Origin: Paludibacter sp.
GTDB lineage: Bacteria; Bacteroidota; Bacteroidia; Bacteroidales; Paludibacteraceae
Reading direction: 5' to 3'
Assembly (NCBI GenBank): GCA_028710415.1
Contig: JAQTUE010000002.1
Location: 186,001 to 250,000, forward strand
Length of the DNA: 64,000 nucleotides
Shown here: positions 45,809 through 55,609 of the stretch, one piece after another
How positions within the stretch are numbered: the first letter of the stretch is position 1
Layout of the letters: each line of letters starts with the position of its first letter
The notes under the pieces: model-generated
The model's database searches: none
What the model was told of the DNA's origin: nothing
What the model saw: the letters and a program-made list of their open reading frames with translations, nothing else
Position numbers and translations under genes: made by a program

Positions 45809-47734
45809 TTATTTACTGCTGGTGAGTCCAGTTTGTTTTTTCAAACTTGCTACTGCTTCATCGGCAGTCGAGATTTGCTCCAGGAAGTCACGGAATTCGA
45901 TATAAGCTTCGGGTGGGAATACTCCTTTTACCAATTCAAAATGGCGAATGTAGGTGATTGAGTTCCCTTGATGAGAAGTAAATGAACTATAGGTACCAAA
46001 CTTGCCGGTGATTTCTGACTTCTCAGGTAATTCTGTTACATTGTAACCGGCAGGTAATTGATAAACCACTGTGTCATTTTCCATGTAAGGCCGACGAATG
46101 CATAGGTCAGTTTTACGGTTTCTTACTTTATCAGGGATTGAAGTAAGTTTATTCATAAAGTTTAATGGGAGTAAGGCAATATCATTCCCCATCTTATGAA
46201 TGTAGTTTGATACTGAAATATTCAGGCTTTCATCAAACGAAGGAGTGGGGCTTCTATGTTCTTCATAGTTGAAATTATCTAATGTGAACGAAGGAAGTTC
46301 AATGTTCTGAGTAACAATTTTAATTTTATCTGCCTTGTCTGCATGATAAATGGGTAAAATGTTGTCGTAACACAGACCGTTGTAATTTGCCTTGACTTCA
46401 GCAATACCTGTAATTTCATCTGTCAGGTTTACTTTTGAATATCGGTTTATGCAATTCTCATTTGCCGAATAGGTACGTGTACGCACTAACCTGCTATTTT
46501 CCCCATCAATAAGAAGTACCAGTCTGTCATCAGTAAAGTCGCTGTTAAAACCACACGGTAATCTTTGGCTGGTGCATTCAAGCCAAACCGTATCTTTTTC
46601 CAATGGTACACATACCATGGCATGATTAAACTGACTCGATGGGAATGAATCATCAATGTGATTGCTCTCTTTTCCTGCCATAACCAGGGTATAATACGAT
46701 TTTATACCAACCGATGATAGTAATGCCTTTGTGTAGTTTGATAATGCCTTACAATCACCATAAGAGAATTTGTCTACTACTGTTGCATCAAAAGGTTGCC
46801 AGCCACCAATACCTATTGATATATTTACATACCTTGTTTTCTGTTGCATGTATTCATAGATGGTTTTCACTTTCTCAAAATCATTTTTACATGCTGAAGT
46901 GATTTCCTTCATCTTTGTAATAGTTGTTTCAGGTAATTTATCTTTATCTTCAATTAGTTTTGAAGCCCACATACCCAACTCTTTCCAACTTTCGGAAGAC
47001 CCTTTTGTATCCAGGAATGCAAAGCCGTTAGGAGCTAATTCTACTAAAGGATATTCCGGTTTTGTTATGGAAGACATAGGTTCATCAATCCTTGCTTTCA
47101 GGTTGTTCAAACTCCAGGTGTAAATATCTTTTCCGTCTGCACTTGATTTTACAACTCCATTTGCTAAATTGTATTCTTTGTATCTTAATGCATAGCCCGA
47201 AGGAGCCTTAACTACAAATACCGATTTTTCAAACGAAGTATTTTCACTTCCATGATTCCATGACGGAAGAAATAATGTTTGTTTCAGATCAATTTGATAC
47301 GAATACTCCACTGTAAAAGGGTAGGTCCGGTATTTGGAATCAAGCATCTTGACGCGAAAATCATCATACATGGAATACTCCGTCATATAACTATGATCAA
47401 TGACATCGTCAACTCCAAAACTCCTGATTTGTTTCCCGGATTCATCATAAACTTTTCCTCTAATCCCGGATATTTTGTTCATGGGAGTATAGAGCTCCTT
47501 AAAATAAGTATCTCTTTCTCCATTTTTATTGAGAATAGTACGTACTTCCGTTACATTAACAAGCGCTGATTTCTCTGATTTAATCTCTACTTCTTGTTGG
47601 TATAGGCGCATGACAGTATGTGCATTTTCTTTCAATGCTGCAGGGATTTCACTTACCGGATATTTTAATTCCTTTGCCGACAGAATTGTTATACAAAGTA
47701 ACAATCCAATGCTTAAACTTATTTTTTTACACAT
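45809..47734 (-). CDS. DUF3857 transglutaminase-like protein with intact cysteine
   Basis: 641 residues. Signal peptide (about 1-20), N-terminal DUF3857 beta domain to about 240, then a transglutaminase-like core with Cys328 in YGDCKAL, His371 in FNHAMV and an acidic residue in WLECTS, where Asp is usual. DUF3858-like C-terminus. Probably a periplasmic or surface protein acting on peptides or proteins; the reaction is not established. It starts four bases after the stop of the next gene upstream, so the two form an operon. Confidence 0.8.
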   Translation of the reverse strand: MCKKISLSIGLLLCITILSAKELKYPVSEIPAALKENAHTVMRLYQQEVEIKSEKSALVNVTEVRTILNKNGERDTYFKELYTPMNKISGIRGKVYDESGKQIRSFGVDDVIDHSYMTEYSMYDDFRVKMLDSKYRTYPFTVEYSYQIDLKQTLFLPSWNHGSENTSFEKSVFVVKAPSGYALRYKEYNLANGVVKSSADGKDIYTWSLNNLKARIDEPMSSITKPEYPLVELAPNGFAFLDTKGSSESWKELGMWASKLIEDKDKLPETTITKMKEITSACKNDFEKVKTIYEYMQQKTRYVNISIGIGGWQPFDATVVDKFSYGDCKALSNYTKALLSSVGIKSYYTLVMAGKESNHIDDSFPSSQFNHAMVCVPLEKDTVWLECTSQRLPCGFNSDFTDDRLVLLIDGENSRLVRTRTYSANENCINRYSKVNLTDEITGIAEVKANYNGLCYDNILPIYHADKADKIKIVTQNIELPSFTLDNFNYEEHRSPTPSFDESLNISVSNYIHKMGNDIALLPLNFMNKLTSIPDKVRNRKTDLCIRRPYMENDTVVYQLPAGYNVTELPEKSEITGKFGTYSSFTSHQGNSITYIRHFELVKGVFPPEAYIEFRDFLEQISTADEAVASLKKQTGLTSSK

Positions 47735-47738
47735 AGTA

Positions 47739-49622
47739 TTAATCTTTCTTGATTATCAACATTTCAGACTGTTTCTTTACCAGTTCATCGAAGAATGCCT
47801 TTAAATTCTGATATTCTGGTTGATAAAATACTGGTTTGTTAATGTTAAGCTTGAAAAGTATCTGTACGTTTTTCTCCATGTAGGTGGATGTCATTTGAAA
47901 GCTTGCGGTATTCTCCGGAAGTGCCATTTTTATGTTTTTTGGCAATTGTTCTACCGAATAACCGGTCGGTATTTCAAGCATAAAGATCTGGGTTCTGTCA
48001 ATTGATGTCGTGAAATCCACAGGATATACTCTCTGTTCTGCTTTAAACGGGTTTTCTGTATATTTGTCAAATAATATCGGATTTATATAGATTAGATTAT
48101 TTGATTTTGTTGCCCTGTTTTTCAATGTAATGGTGAACTCTTCCTGCAGCGGTTTATGAAGGCTGTCTAAAGAGATTAATTTGAAATTATCAATGGACAG
48201 ACCCAGGTATTTGCTCTCCAAAGATTTTAAATACTCATCTTCGCTATTAAAAGTCTTATAATGATTTCTCTGGTCTAATGCCCCGTAATCATAAGTTGTT
48301 TTCCCCCAACTCCCTTTTAATGTTCCTTCGGGAGCAAGTTTTAGGTTTAGTATGATTACTGATTTGTTTTTCTTTGTAGGAGTTAAATCAATCCATTCTT
48401 CAGTTTCTTTTTTTACAACCAGTCCACGCCCATTTATGGCGCGTTCAGGTAACATTCCAAGTGGTAAATAATCCTCGGTAGCGTCAAGCAAGTAAGTCTT
48501 CTCACCGATAATTACATGGGCCACCACATAGTTCAACCGGTCCAGGCTTACAGAATAAGGAGGCAATTGACCGTTGTCACGTGTGCTTAATACCATAGGG
48601 CTGGCATCTATTCCTAGTTTTCGAAGCAATAATACCAAATTCATGTTGACATCGGCCTCATTTCCTATTTTCTTGTTAAAAGAATAATTGAGCCCATTGC
48701 CCGAAACCCAGAGTGACTCGTTTTTATTCCATTTGATTTTTTTTATGGCATCATACGCTTTTACCAGTCGTTCTTCCGGAACTGTGGTAGAGTTTTTTAT
48801 TTCTTTCTCCAAACCATTTAATGAAAAATTGATTGTGTTTAATTGTCCGCCAAAATCTTCATCCATGCGCAATGTTTTAGCTACTGCTCCCCAGCTGGTA
48901 GCATAATCCTTGTACAAATATCCGGGAATGTGAATGCTTGATAGTTCAATGTAAAAACGTGCCAGGTAATTTTCATAATTATTGATGTAAGGTTCAGTCT
49001 TGAACGCAGGGACATCCTTGGTTACCCACCTGTTGTTAGTTGCTTCCGAAAATGGGATATATCCCGTAGGATTTTTTCGGAATGAGAAATTGATATTTTC
49101 TTCAATTATCAGCTCACTCCAACGCATTGGTATGTCTTTTTGGAAACTCCAGTAGGATGGTAATCCTGTGTAATAAAATTCAATATCAAGTATGGACCCT
49201 GCTTTTACATTTGGCATGGCAACCCTGGCCTGATAAACATCCTTGGTGATTCGATCTATGAAAATGCCGTCTTTGGTAAGTTTGGTTATTACCGGCTTGC
49301 CGTTTTCTAAATTCACAGTTTGCCCTTTTACAGTTGCCCTTTCTGAGGCGGGAACTGAAAAGTTTCCCTGGTCTTTCCCTTCTTCTTTTAGGATCTTTAT
49401 GCGCATTTGATGTACAAATTGCAGTTGGTTGGAATTAAAGTAACCGTAGTTGCATAACACGACTGCTGATGCACTCGAATCCTTCGGGTACACTTTCATT
49501 TCAAGGTCCGCCTGATCGATTTTCCCATATTTCATTGGGGCTTTTTGTGCCGAGATTGAAACTGCCGTTACCAGCAAATAAAATGCAAGTACTAATTTTC
49601 TGTTGATGATATTAGATTTCAT
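47739..49622 (-). CDS. DUF3857 transglutaminase-like protein lacking the catalytic cysteine
   Basis: 627 residues. Signal peptide, DUF3857 domain (MKVYPKDSSASAVVLCNYGY...), then the transglutaminase-like fold KIGNEADVNMNLVLLLRKLGIDASPMVLST, in which the position of the active cysteine is not Cys, while VAHV and LLDATEDY keep the His and Asp. It is therefore probably not a classical transglutaminase. First gene of a two-gene operon. Confidence 0.8.
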   Translation of the reverse strand: MKSNIINRKLVLAFYLLVTAVSISAQKAPMKYGKIDQADLEMKVYPKDSSASAVVLCNYGYFNSNQLQFVHQMRIKILKEEGKDQGNFSVPASERATVKGQTVNLENGKPVITKLTKDGIFIDRITKDVYQARVAMPNVKAGSILDIEFYYTGLPSYWSFQKDIPMRWSELIIEENINFSFRKNPTGYIPFSEATNNRWVTKDVPAFKTEPYINNYENYLARFYIELSSIHIPGYLYKDYATSWGAVAKTLRMDEDFGGQLNTINFSLNGLEKEIKNSTTVPEERLVKAYDAIKKIKWNKNESLWVSGNGLNYSFNKKIGNEADVNMNLVLLLRKLGIDASPMVLSTRDNGQLPPYSVSLDRLNYVVAHVIIGEKTYLLDATEDYLPLGMLPERAINGRGLVVKKETEEWIDLTPTKKNKSVIILNLKLAPEGTLKGSWGKTTYDYGALDQRNHYKTFNSEDEYLKSLESKYLGLSIDNFKLISLDSLHKPLQEEFTITLKNRATKSNNLIYINPILFDKYTENPFKAEQRVYPVDFTTSIDRTQIFMLEIPTGYSVEQLPKNIKMALPENTASFQMTSTYMEKNVQILFKLNINKPVFYQPEYQNLKAFFDELVKKQSEMLIIKKD

Positions 49623-49758
49623 AAAATGGTTATTTTGTGTTCTTTAAATTCTTATTGTGAATATTGTGAAATTGCCATAGTCATTTATATGACTGATAAA
49701 TAATGTAATAGATGTTTTTGATATTGATAATGTATGTATAAATTATTTTAATCTTTTG

Positions 49759-49766
49759 CAAATATA
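49759..49766 (-). promoter_or_regulatory. -7 promoter element of the DUF3857 operon
   Basis: TATATTTG on the minus strand, about 137 bases before the ATG. Confidence 0.5.
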
Positions 49767-50020
49767 ATAAAAACTACATTAATTAAGTAATAAAATTTAA
49801 TTAATTTTCATATTGGTGTATTTTTATTCAAGAAGCAAATGCTGTGATCGTTTTCACTATAGAATTTTCAAATACAGATTCAGGTTAAATTGTTCGTATT
49901 CAATAGTGACCCGATTATATTTAAAAAGCCCCAATTTTATTTTCAAATTGAAGCTCTCATTTTAATGTAAACTTAATATTTCAAACCTCAAACCTTTCAA
50001 GCACTGAACCCGGAACGGGA

Positions 50021-50205
50021 AGATGATGCCATGATGTTGCCATGATGTTTTACATATTACATGATAGATACGCAATAGTTACCTATCAGATACGTATATA
50101 TTACGTGCCTATTAAGGAGCGTAACATATCCGTAACTAATGCATGTGGTTATGAGACCATAAAGATAATACGTGCAACATCATGTAAACATCATGGCATT
50201 ATCTC
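50021..50205. repeat. Imperfect inverted-repeat (MITE-like) element
   Basis: AGATGATGCCATGATGTT at the left end pairs with the complement of AACATCATGGCATTATCT at the right end (one mismatch in 18), with weaker pairing inward and internal CCATGATGTT tandem copies. A short open frame across it looks like chance. The rest of 49767-50405 shows no gene. Confidence 0.6.
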
Positions 50206-50405
50206 GATCATTTGCAGCTTGATAAATGGTAAACTAAATTCACTTTCCCAAACAACATTGAAATTCATATAAGTTATTGTAATCTAGCTGAATGCTTAAT
50301 TTTGCTTATTCGAAATATTTTCTGAATTCTACTAAGTAAAAATATAAAATTTCATTTTACCTTATAATCAAGAAGGAGTTCCTGAGCAGACACTCTATAA
50401 AACAG

Positions 50406-50440
50406 AAAGCCCCAACCTGAAAATATCAGGTTGGGGCTTT
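50406..50440 (-). terminator. Terminator of the pyrE-SRPBCC-argH operon
   Basis: Perfect 15-bp stem AAAGCCCCAACCTGA with its complement, five-base loop, T run on the minus strand. Confidence 0.9.
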
Positions 50441-50457
50441 TAATAATTTGGTTCTTA

Positions 50458-51792
50458 TTATTTCAATAAATCAGTTTCTGCTTTTCTTACTTTTTCAAAG
50501 GTGAATTGAGCCAATACTTCATTTTTATAGCTAAAGATCTCATCGTTGCATAAATTGCCAATGCTACCCTGGTGAGTGTGATGTACGGTCTTGTCGGGTT
50601 TGAAGTTTCCAGCTTCTATTTCCAGTCCAACCTGTTTGTATGCATCCCTGAAAGGCACCCCTGATAAAGTCAGGCGGTTTACTTCTTCCACACTGAAAAG
50701 ATAATCGTAACGCGAATCTTTCAGAATGTCCGGATTAATTTCCACTTGGGCCATCATTAAAGCTGTCATTTCAAGGCAATCGGTCAATTCTGCGAATGAA
50801 GGAATGAAGATTTCCTTGATAATCTGCAAGTCACGGAAATAACCGGAAGGCAGATTGTTGGTTATCATCATGATCTGTTGTGGAATGGATTGTAACTTGT
50901 TGCATTTTGCCCGTGTGAGTTCAAATACGTCTGGATTCTTTTTGTGGGGCATGATGCTCGAGCCGGTAGTAAATTCATCAGGTAACCGGATAAAACCAAA
51001 ATTCTGGGAAGTAAACATGCAGGCATCAAATGCCAGTTTCGCTACAGTGGCAGCAACACTTGCCAGTGCATTGGATACTACCCGTTCCATTTTCCCACGG
51101 CCCATCTGGGCATACACCACGTTGTAGTTCATGGAGTCAAAACCTAATAAGTCGGTGGTTAACTGGCGATCCAGTGGAAATGAAGAACCATAGCCGGCAG
51201 CAGAACCCAGTGGATTACGGTTTGTAATCTTCCATGCCGATAAAAGTAATTGCAGGTCATCAGCCAGGCTTTCGGCATACGCACCAAACCATAGTCCAAA
51301 CGAAGAAGGCATAGCTACCTGTAGATGGGTATATCCGGGAAGCAATACATCTTTATAACGGTTGCTTTGCGAAATCAGGACATCAAACAAATCAGAAACA
51401 GAAGTAACAATTTTCTCAATCTCAGCACGGGTGAACAGTTTTAAATCCAGCAATACCTGGTCGTTGCGTGATCGTCCGCTGTGTATTTTTTTACCTATGT
51501 CGCCTAATTTGCGGGTCAGCAACATTTCAACCTGGGAATGGACATCTTCTACCCCTTGTTCAATACTGAATTCATCGGAATCAGCTATCTTATAAATACT
51601 TTTCAATTCGGTCAATAAACATTCAAGTTCATCAGCCTGTAATAAGCCTACTGATTCTAACATCCGGATATGGGCCATAGAACCCAATACATCGTATTTT
51701 GCCAGAAAGACATCCATTTCACGGTCCAATCCAATGGTAAAGGCTTCAATCTTAGCATTTACCTGTGTACTCTTTTCCCAAAGTTTTGTCAT
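50458..51792 (-). CDS. argH: Argininosuccinate lyase
   Basis: 444 residues, fumarase/aspartase superfamily. The signature GSSIMPHKKNPD (277-288) holds the catalytic serine; GYTHLQ (153-158) and SGRSRNDQ (105-112) are the other conserved regions. It releases arginine and fumarate from argininosuccinate. Last gene of the likely pyrE-SRPBCC-argH operon, not with argG. Upstream (51850-51892) are two direct copies of TCAATCCTCGATG.TCRATAC, a dispersed microrepeat. Confidence 0.95.
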   Translation of the reverse strand: MTKLWEKSTQVNAKIEAFTIGLDREMDVFLAKYDVLGSMAHIRMLESVGLLQADELECLLTELKSIYKIADSDEFSIEQGVEDVHSQVEMLLTRKLGDIGKKIHSGRSRNDQVLLDLKLFTRAEIEKIVTSVSDLFDVLISQSNRYKDVLLPGYTHLQVAMPSSFGLWFGAYAESLADDLQLLLSAWKITNRNPLGSAAGYGSSFPLDRQLTTDLLGFDSMNYNVVYAQMGRGKMERVVSNALASVAATVAKLAFDACMFTSQNFGFIRLPDEFTTGSSIMPHKKNPDVFELTRAKCNKLQSIPQQIMMITNNLPSGYFRDLQIIKEIFIPSFAELTDCLEMTALMMAQVEINPDILKDSRYDYLFSVEEVNRLTLSGVPFRDAYKQVGLEIEAGNFKPDKTVHHTHQGSIGNLCNDEIFSYKNEVLAQFTFEKVRKAETDLLK

Positions 51793-51849
51793 ATTTATAT
51801 AGGCTTTTTAGACAGTTAAAAGAACAATAACCGGAATTGATGTAAACAT

Positions 51850-51892
51850 TCAATCCTCGATGTTCGATACTCAATCCTCGATGCTCAATACT
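51850..51892. repeat. Tandem 21-base direct repeat between argH and the SRPBCC gene
   Basis: TCAATCCTCGATGTTCGATAC then TCAATCCTCGATGCTCAATAC, differing at two positions. Confidence 0.65.
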
Positions 51893-51902
51893 CTTAGCTG
51901 TT

Positions 51903-52319
51903 TTATTTTGAAAGTGCTTTTGCCAGCACATCTGCAATTAGATTGATACCTTCTTTGAGTTTCTTGTCAATCATCATTTTAATCATGGCAGGCAAATCGG
52001 CTTTCAGGGTCAGCTTCATCTGTGTATCGTTTTCTGCTCTCTGAACCAATTGAATCCATACGTTAAGTTCTACAGGGGCTTTTTCCGATTGCAGTTTGAT
52101 TGTTTTAAAGGGCTCACGATCAGTAATCCTGAAGCCCATTTTACCAAAACCTTCAACTACAAAACTGCAACTGTCAGTTTGGAATTCAAGGTCTTTTACT
52201 TTCCCTGTTAAGGGGGTATTCCCCAGGACTTCCTTCAAGTTATTCAGGTCGCTTAATATACCAAAAACCACTTCTTCGTTCGAAGAAATGGTTTTAATAT
52301 CGCTTTCGTATGTAGTCAT
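51903..52319 (-). CDS. SRPBCC-fold (START-like) protein
   Basis: 138 residues. The pattern YESDIKTISSNEEVVFGILSDLNNL, then alternating strands and a long C-terminal helix (KKLKEGINLIADVLAKAL), is that of the SRPBCC hydrophobic-ligand fold. Ligand unknown. The gene order with pyrE and argH is recalled from other Bacteroidales. Confidence 0.8.
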   Translation of the reverse strand: MTTYESDIKTISSNEEVVFGILSDLNNLKEVLGNTPLTGKVKDLEFQTDSCSFVVEGFGKMGFRITDREPFKTIKLQSEKAPVELNVWIQLVQRAENDTQMKLTLKADLPAMIKMMIDKKLKEGINLIADVLAKALSK

Positions 52320-52427
52320 ATTTTTATTTTACAAGTTGAGCAATTTTAATTTACAATTGATTTAATACAATTACCTATAATTGATACCTAATCATCTTTG
52401 TAAGTTTATTCTGTATTCGAAATTCAA

Positions 52428-53063
52428 TTATTCTATTTTCCAGGTAGATGGATTTTGACGCCATTCCTGTAACGTCTCAATGTCATCCACAGAGATATAA
52501 TTTGTTGCCAGGGCTTCTGATAGTACTGAGTCGTAGTTGCACAATGTAGTAAGTTTTACTTTGGCTTTCTTGAATCTTGCAGTTGCAACCGGGAAACCGT
52601 AGGTAAATATGGCCACCATTCCCAGTACTTCTGATCCATCATTGCGGATAGCTTCTACTGCTTTCAGGCTGCTTCCTCCTGTTGAAATAAGATCCTCAAT
52701 AACTACTACTTTTTGCTTCGGACGCAAATCACCTTCAATCATATTTTCCAAACCATGATCTTTTGGTGTAGGCCTTACATATACAAAAGGTAAGCCAAGA
52801 GTATCTGCTACAAGCGCTGCCTGGGCAATGGCACCGGTAGCAACACCTGCAATTACTTCTACATCAGGATACATTTCGAGGATCAGACGCGCCAATTCAA
52901 TTTTTATGTAACTGCGTATTTGTGGGTAAGAGAGGGTTTTGCGGTTATCACAATATATTGGGGAATTCCATCCTGAAGCCCATACAAATGGGTTGTTCGG
53001 TTGCAATTTGACAGCTTTAATTTTAAGTAATTTCTCAGCTACACTTTTTTCTAATGTTTTCAT
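52428..53063 (-). CDS. pyrE: Orotate phosphoribosyltransferase
   Basis: 211 residues. PRPP-binding motif VVVIEDLISTGGSS (119-132); ASGWNSPIYCDNR (29-41) and VATGAI (74-79) are family segments. It converts orotate and PRPP to OMP in pyrimidine synthesis. First gene of the operon with the SRPBCC gene and argH; -7 element TACTTTTG (minus strand, 53131-53138). Confidence 0.95.
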   Translation of the reverse strand: MKTLEKSVAEKLLKIKAVKLQPNNPFVWASGWNSPIYCDNRKTLSYPQIRSYIKIELARLILEMYPDVEVIAGVATGAIAQAALVADTLGLPFVYVRPTPKDHGLENMIEGDLRPKQKVVVIEDLISTGGSSLKAVEAIRNDGSEVLGMVAIFTYGFPVATARFKKAKVKLTTLCNYDSVLSEALATNYISVDDIETLQEWRQNPSTWKIE

Positions 53064-53130
53064 TTCGAGTTGTTTTTTTTATATATGAAGAGCAAAAAAC
53101 AAATGTGTTCTTTATCAGCTTTTCAATGTG

Positions 53131-53138
53131 CAAAAGTA
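53131..53138 (-). promoter_or_regulatory. -7 promoter element of pyrE operon
   Basis: TACTTTTG on the minus strand, 68 bases before the ATG. Confidence 0.6.
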
Positions 53139-53273
53139 AGCAAACAATTTTAGACACGAAATATAAATTATCATATTATAAAACATTTTTTCTTGTTCCA
53201 ATATGAGTATGAATATACAATAGCAGGTTAATTCCTGAATAATTATAAAGTACAAGTGCATTTCTATGCATTA

Positions 53274-53639
53274 TTACATCCCGGGAGGTAAAAAGGCATC
53301 CTCTATGTGGTCAATGCTGAATGATTCCCCATGTGGAATTACAGAGATGATATCAAACCGTGTTTCACCTTCCCAGTCATACTGGAATATGTATTCATGG
53401 GCCGCATTCACCAGGTTCCTTATCTTTTTCAGGTTTATTGCTTCCTTTGGATCTTCAAAAGTGTCTGTCGACCGGGTCTTTACTTCTACTACCACCAGCC
53501 AGCCGTCCTTCTCAGCAACTATGTCCAGTTCCAGTTTACCACAAAACCAATTGCAATGCCTGATTTGATATCCATTAGAACTTAGATACTCCTGGGCTCT
53601 TTTTTCGCCTAGTTTGCCCAAATCGTTATGCTCTGCCAT
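53274..53639 (-). CDS. YraN-family nuclease-like protein (UPF0102)
   Basis: 121 residues. PD-(D/E)xK-type residues Asp39, Glu52 and Lys54 in LELDIVAEKDGWLVVVEVKTR, with LGEKRAQEYL upstream. The family resembles Holliday-junction resolvases, but its role is not settled. Single gene with a -7 element at 53693-53700 (minus strand). Confidence 0.85.
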   Translation of the reverse strand: MAEHNDLGKLGEKRAQEYLSSNGYQIRHCNWFCGKLELDIVAEKDGWLVVVEVKTRSTDTFEDPKEAINLKKIRNLVNAAHEYIFQYDWEGETRFDIISVIPHGESFSIDHIEDAFLPPGM

Positions 53640-53811
53640 ATCGAAGATTGATTATGAAAATGATGGATGATACCGAATTTTCAGGAAATTGTCAAAAGTA
53701 AAGAATTCAAAGAAATACTTTAAAAACAGGTAGATTTATTAAATAGTTTTTCAAATATACAGTTTTTTGATTTATTTCCGTTAATTATGACAGGATAGTA
53801 TTATTTTTGTA

Positions 53812-53819
53812 GGGAATAA
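53812..53819 (+). promoter_or_regulatory. -7 promoter element of the RHH-like gene
   Basis: TATTTTTG, 10 bases before the ATG, so the leader must be very short. Confidence 0.45.
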
Positions 53820-53828
53820 TGACCCCTT

Positions 53829-54038
53829 ATGGCAAAAAAGATAGTAAAATTAGTCTCCACACGTAATTCATTGCGTACTCACCGACAAATATTCACCCTG
53901 AATGATGAAGAAAATAAAGCGTTAAACCGGTATATTACAAAGTATAAAGTCCAGAATAAATCGAAGTTTATCAGGGAAGCACTTATGATGACCATCATTC
54001 GGAAAATGGAAGAGGATCATCCTACTTTGTTTGATTGA
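53829..54038 (+). CDS. Small ribbon-helix-helix-like protein
   Basis: 69 residues. Basic N-terminus, a strand RQIFTLNDEEN and helices ALNRYITKYKVQNKSKFIREALMMTII, in the manner of RHH DNA-binding proteins. No toxin partner is adjacent. Likely a small regulator; the family is not named with certainty. Confidence 0.6.
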   Translation: MAKKIVKLVSTRNSLRTHRQIFTLNDEENKALNRYITKYKVQNKSKFIREALMMTIIRKMEEDHPTLFD

Positions 54039-54207
54039 TTAAACCGATTTCTATAGTTGATTGATTTGAGTTTCGTATGCATGCTTTTGAAACAAATGAT
54101 GAATGCATATTTGGAAAATAATCTTATTGTGAATCGGAACATTGATTCATAGATAAATCAATATAGTATCATTTTATCCCATCACCCAATCATTACAATA
54201 AAAAATT

Positions 54208-55545
54208 ATGATGTATATACTGGTTTTTTTTGCATTGATCCTTGGTTTTCTGATAGCCTGGTTTATTGGTTTACGCAAGCAGGGAAACCTGCAGGCAACT
54301 TTCGATCAGAATGAAAAGATCCTGATTGCAGCCCAGGCTGAAATTGAAACCCAACGTTCTGTGGCCCATGAAACACTTCGTCTGAAAACAGAGGAACTCA
54401 TTCGTCTGCAACAGGATTTCGCACAGCAACTCGAGCTTCTGAACAACAGGGGTATGGAAATAGCAACCATGAAAGCTGTCAATGATAATTTAAGTGAGAA
54501 ACTCGAGAATCAAAAGAATGAAATAGAGAGCCTGCAAAAAAGGTTGACTGTTGAGTTTGAAAATATAGCTACCCGGATATTGAAGGAACGATCGGATGAT
54601 TTTTCCCTTTCCAATCATAAAAACCTGAGCGATATCCTGAATCCTTTGAAGGAACGTATCCAGCTATTTGAGAAGAAAGTGGATGAAACGTACGACAAGG
54701 AATTACGGGATAAAATAAGCCTGCGTGAGGAAGTCCGGAAACTGACCGATTTGAATACCCGTGTCAGCGAAGAGGCCAATAACCTGACCCGGGCGCTGAA
54801 AGGTGATGTTAAGAAACAGGGTAATTGGGGCGAAGTCATCCTGGAACGCGTCTTAGAGCGTTCAGGTTTAACCAAAGGTCAGGAATATGAACGTGAAGTA
54901 GTGGTCGAAGGGGCTGATTCCTCGGTCCAACGTCCGGATGTAATTATCCATTTGCCTGACAACAAACACATTGTCATCGATTCTAAGGTCTCGCTGGTAG
55001 CCTATGAACGATTGATGTCTGCTGAAACCGATGATTACAGGGTTGCTTATTTAAAAGATCATATCAATTCCCTGCGTAGCCATGTGAAACTGTTGGGAGA
55101 GAAGAATTATCAAAATGCGCAAAATATCAATACCCCGGATTTTGTGTTGATGTTTTTACCTATTGAAGCATCTTTCTCAGTCGCTGTACAGGGCGATAGC
55201 GAGATATTTGGGTACGCATGGGAACGAAAGATCGTCATAGTAAGTCCGACAACCCTTTTGGCAACATTACGTACCATTACCTCCATCTGGAAGCAGGAAA
55301 ACCAGACAAAGAATGCTCAGGAAATTGCCCGTTTAAGCGGGGCATTATACGATAAGTTTATTGGCTTTGCCGAAGATATGTCCCGGATTAAGGCAAATAT
55401 AGACCGTACTTCGGGTGCCTATGATGATGCCATGAAGAAAATGAAAGATGGCTCCGGAAATATTATCCGTACGGCCGAAAAGATAAAGGAACTTGGTGCA
55501 AAAACCGGGAATAAATCACTTCCGGCAGGTTTTGAGAATTATTGA
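54208..55545 (+). CDS. rmuC: DNA recombination protein RmuC
   Basis: 445 residues. N-terminal membrane helix (about 3-21), long coiled coil (25-150), then the RmuC core (about 190-400: GNWGEVILERVLERSGL, IVIDSKVSLVAYER, FLPIEASFSVAV). Limits rearrangements at inverted repeats in E. coli. Two ATG codons in a row; either may be the start. Confidence 0.92.
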   Translation: MMYILVFFALILGFLIAWFIGLRKQGNLQATFDQNEKILIAAQAEIETQRSVAHETLRLKTEELIRLQQDFAQQLELLNNRGMEIATMKAVNDNLSEKLENQKNEIESLQKRLTVEFENIATRILKERSDDFSLSNHKNLSDILNPLKERIQLFEKKVDETYDKELRDKISLREEVRKLTDLNTRVSEEANNLTRALKGDVKKQGNWGEVILERVLERSGLTKGQEYEREVVVEGADSSVQRPDVIIHLPDNKHIVIDSKVSLVAYERLMSAETDDYRVAYLKDHINSLRSHVKLLGEKNYQNAQNINTPDFVLMFLPIEASFSVAVQGDSEIFGYAWERKIVIVSPTTLLATLRTITSIWKQENQTKNAQEIARLSGALYDKFIGFAEDMSRIKANIDRTSGAYDDAMKKMKDGSGNIIRTAEKIKELGAKTGNKSLPAGFENY

Positions 55546-55547
55546 CT

Positions 55548-55577
55548 TTTGATGGACAACAATTCTTTGTAATTTTG
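55548..55577 (+). promoter_or_regulatory. Promoter of the DUF3078 gene
   Basis: TTTG (55548-55551), 18-base spacer, TAATTTTG (55570-55577), starting just after the rmuC stop. Confidence 0.65.
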
Positions 55578-55609
55578 CACCCGTTTAGTTTAATTTAAAA
55601 TATCGGAAA

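Noticed and set aside
50042-50272. 76-codon open frame on the + strand
   Set aside because: It runs through an inverted repeat, has no promoter or recognisable protein pattern, and its length is expected by chance.
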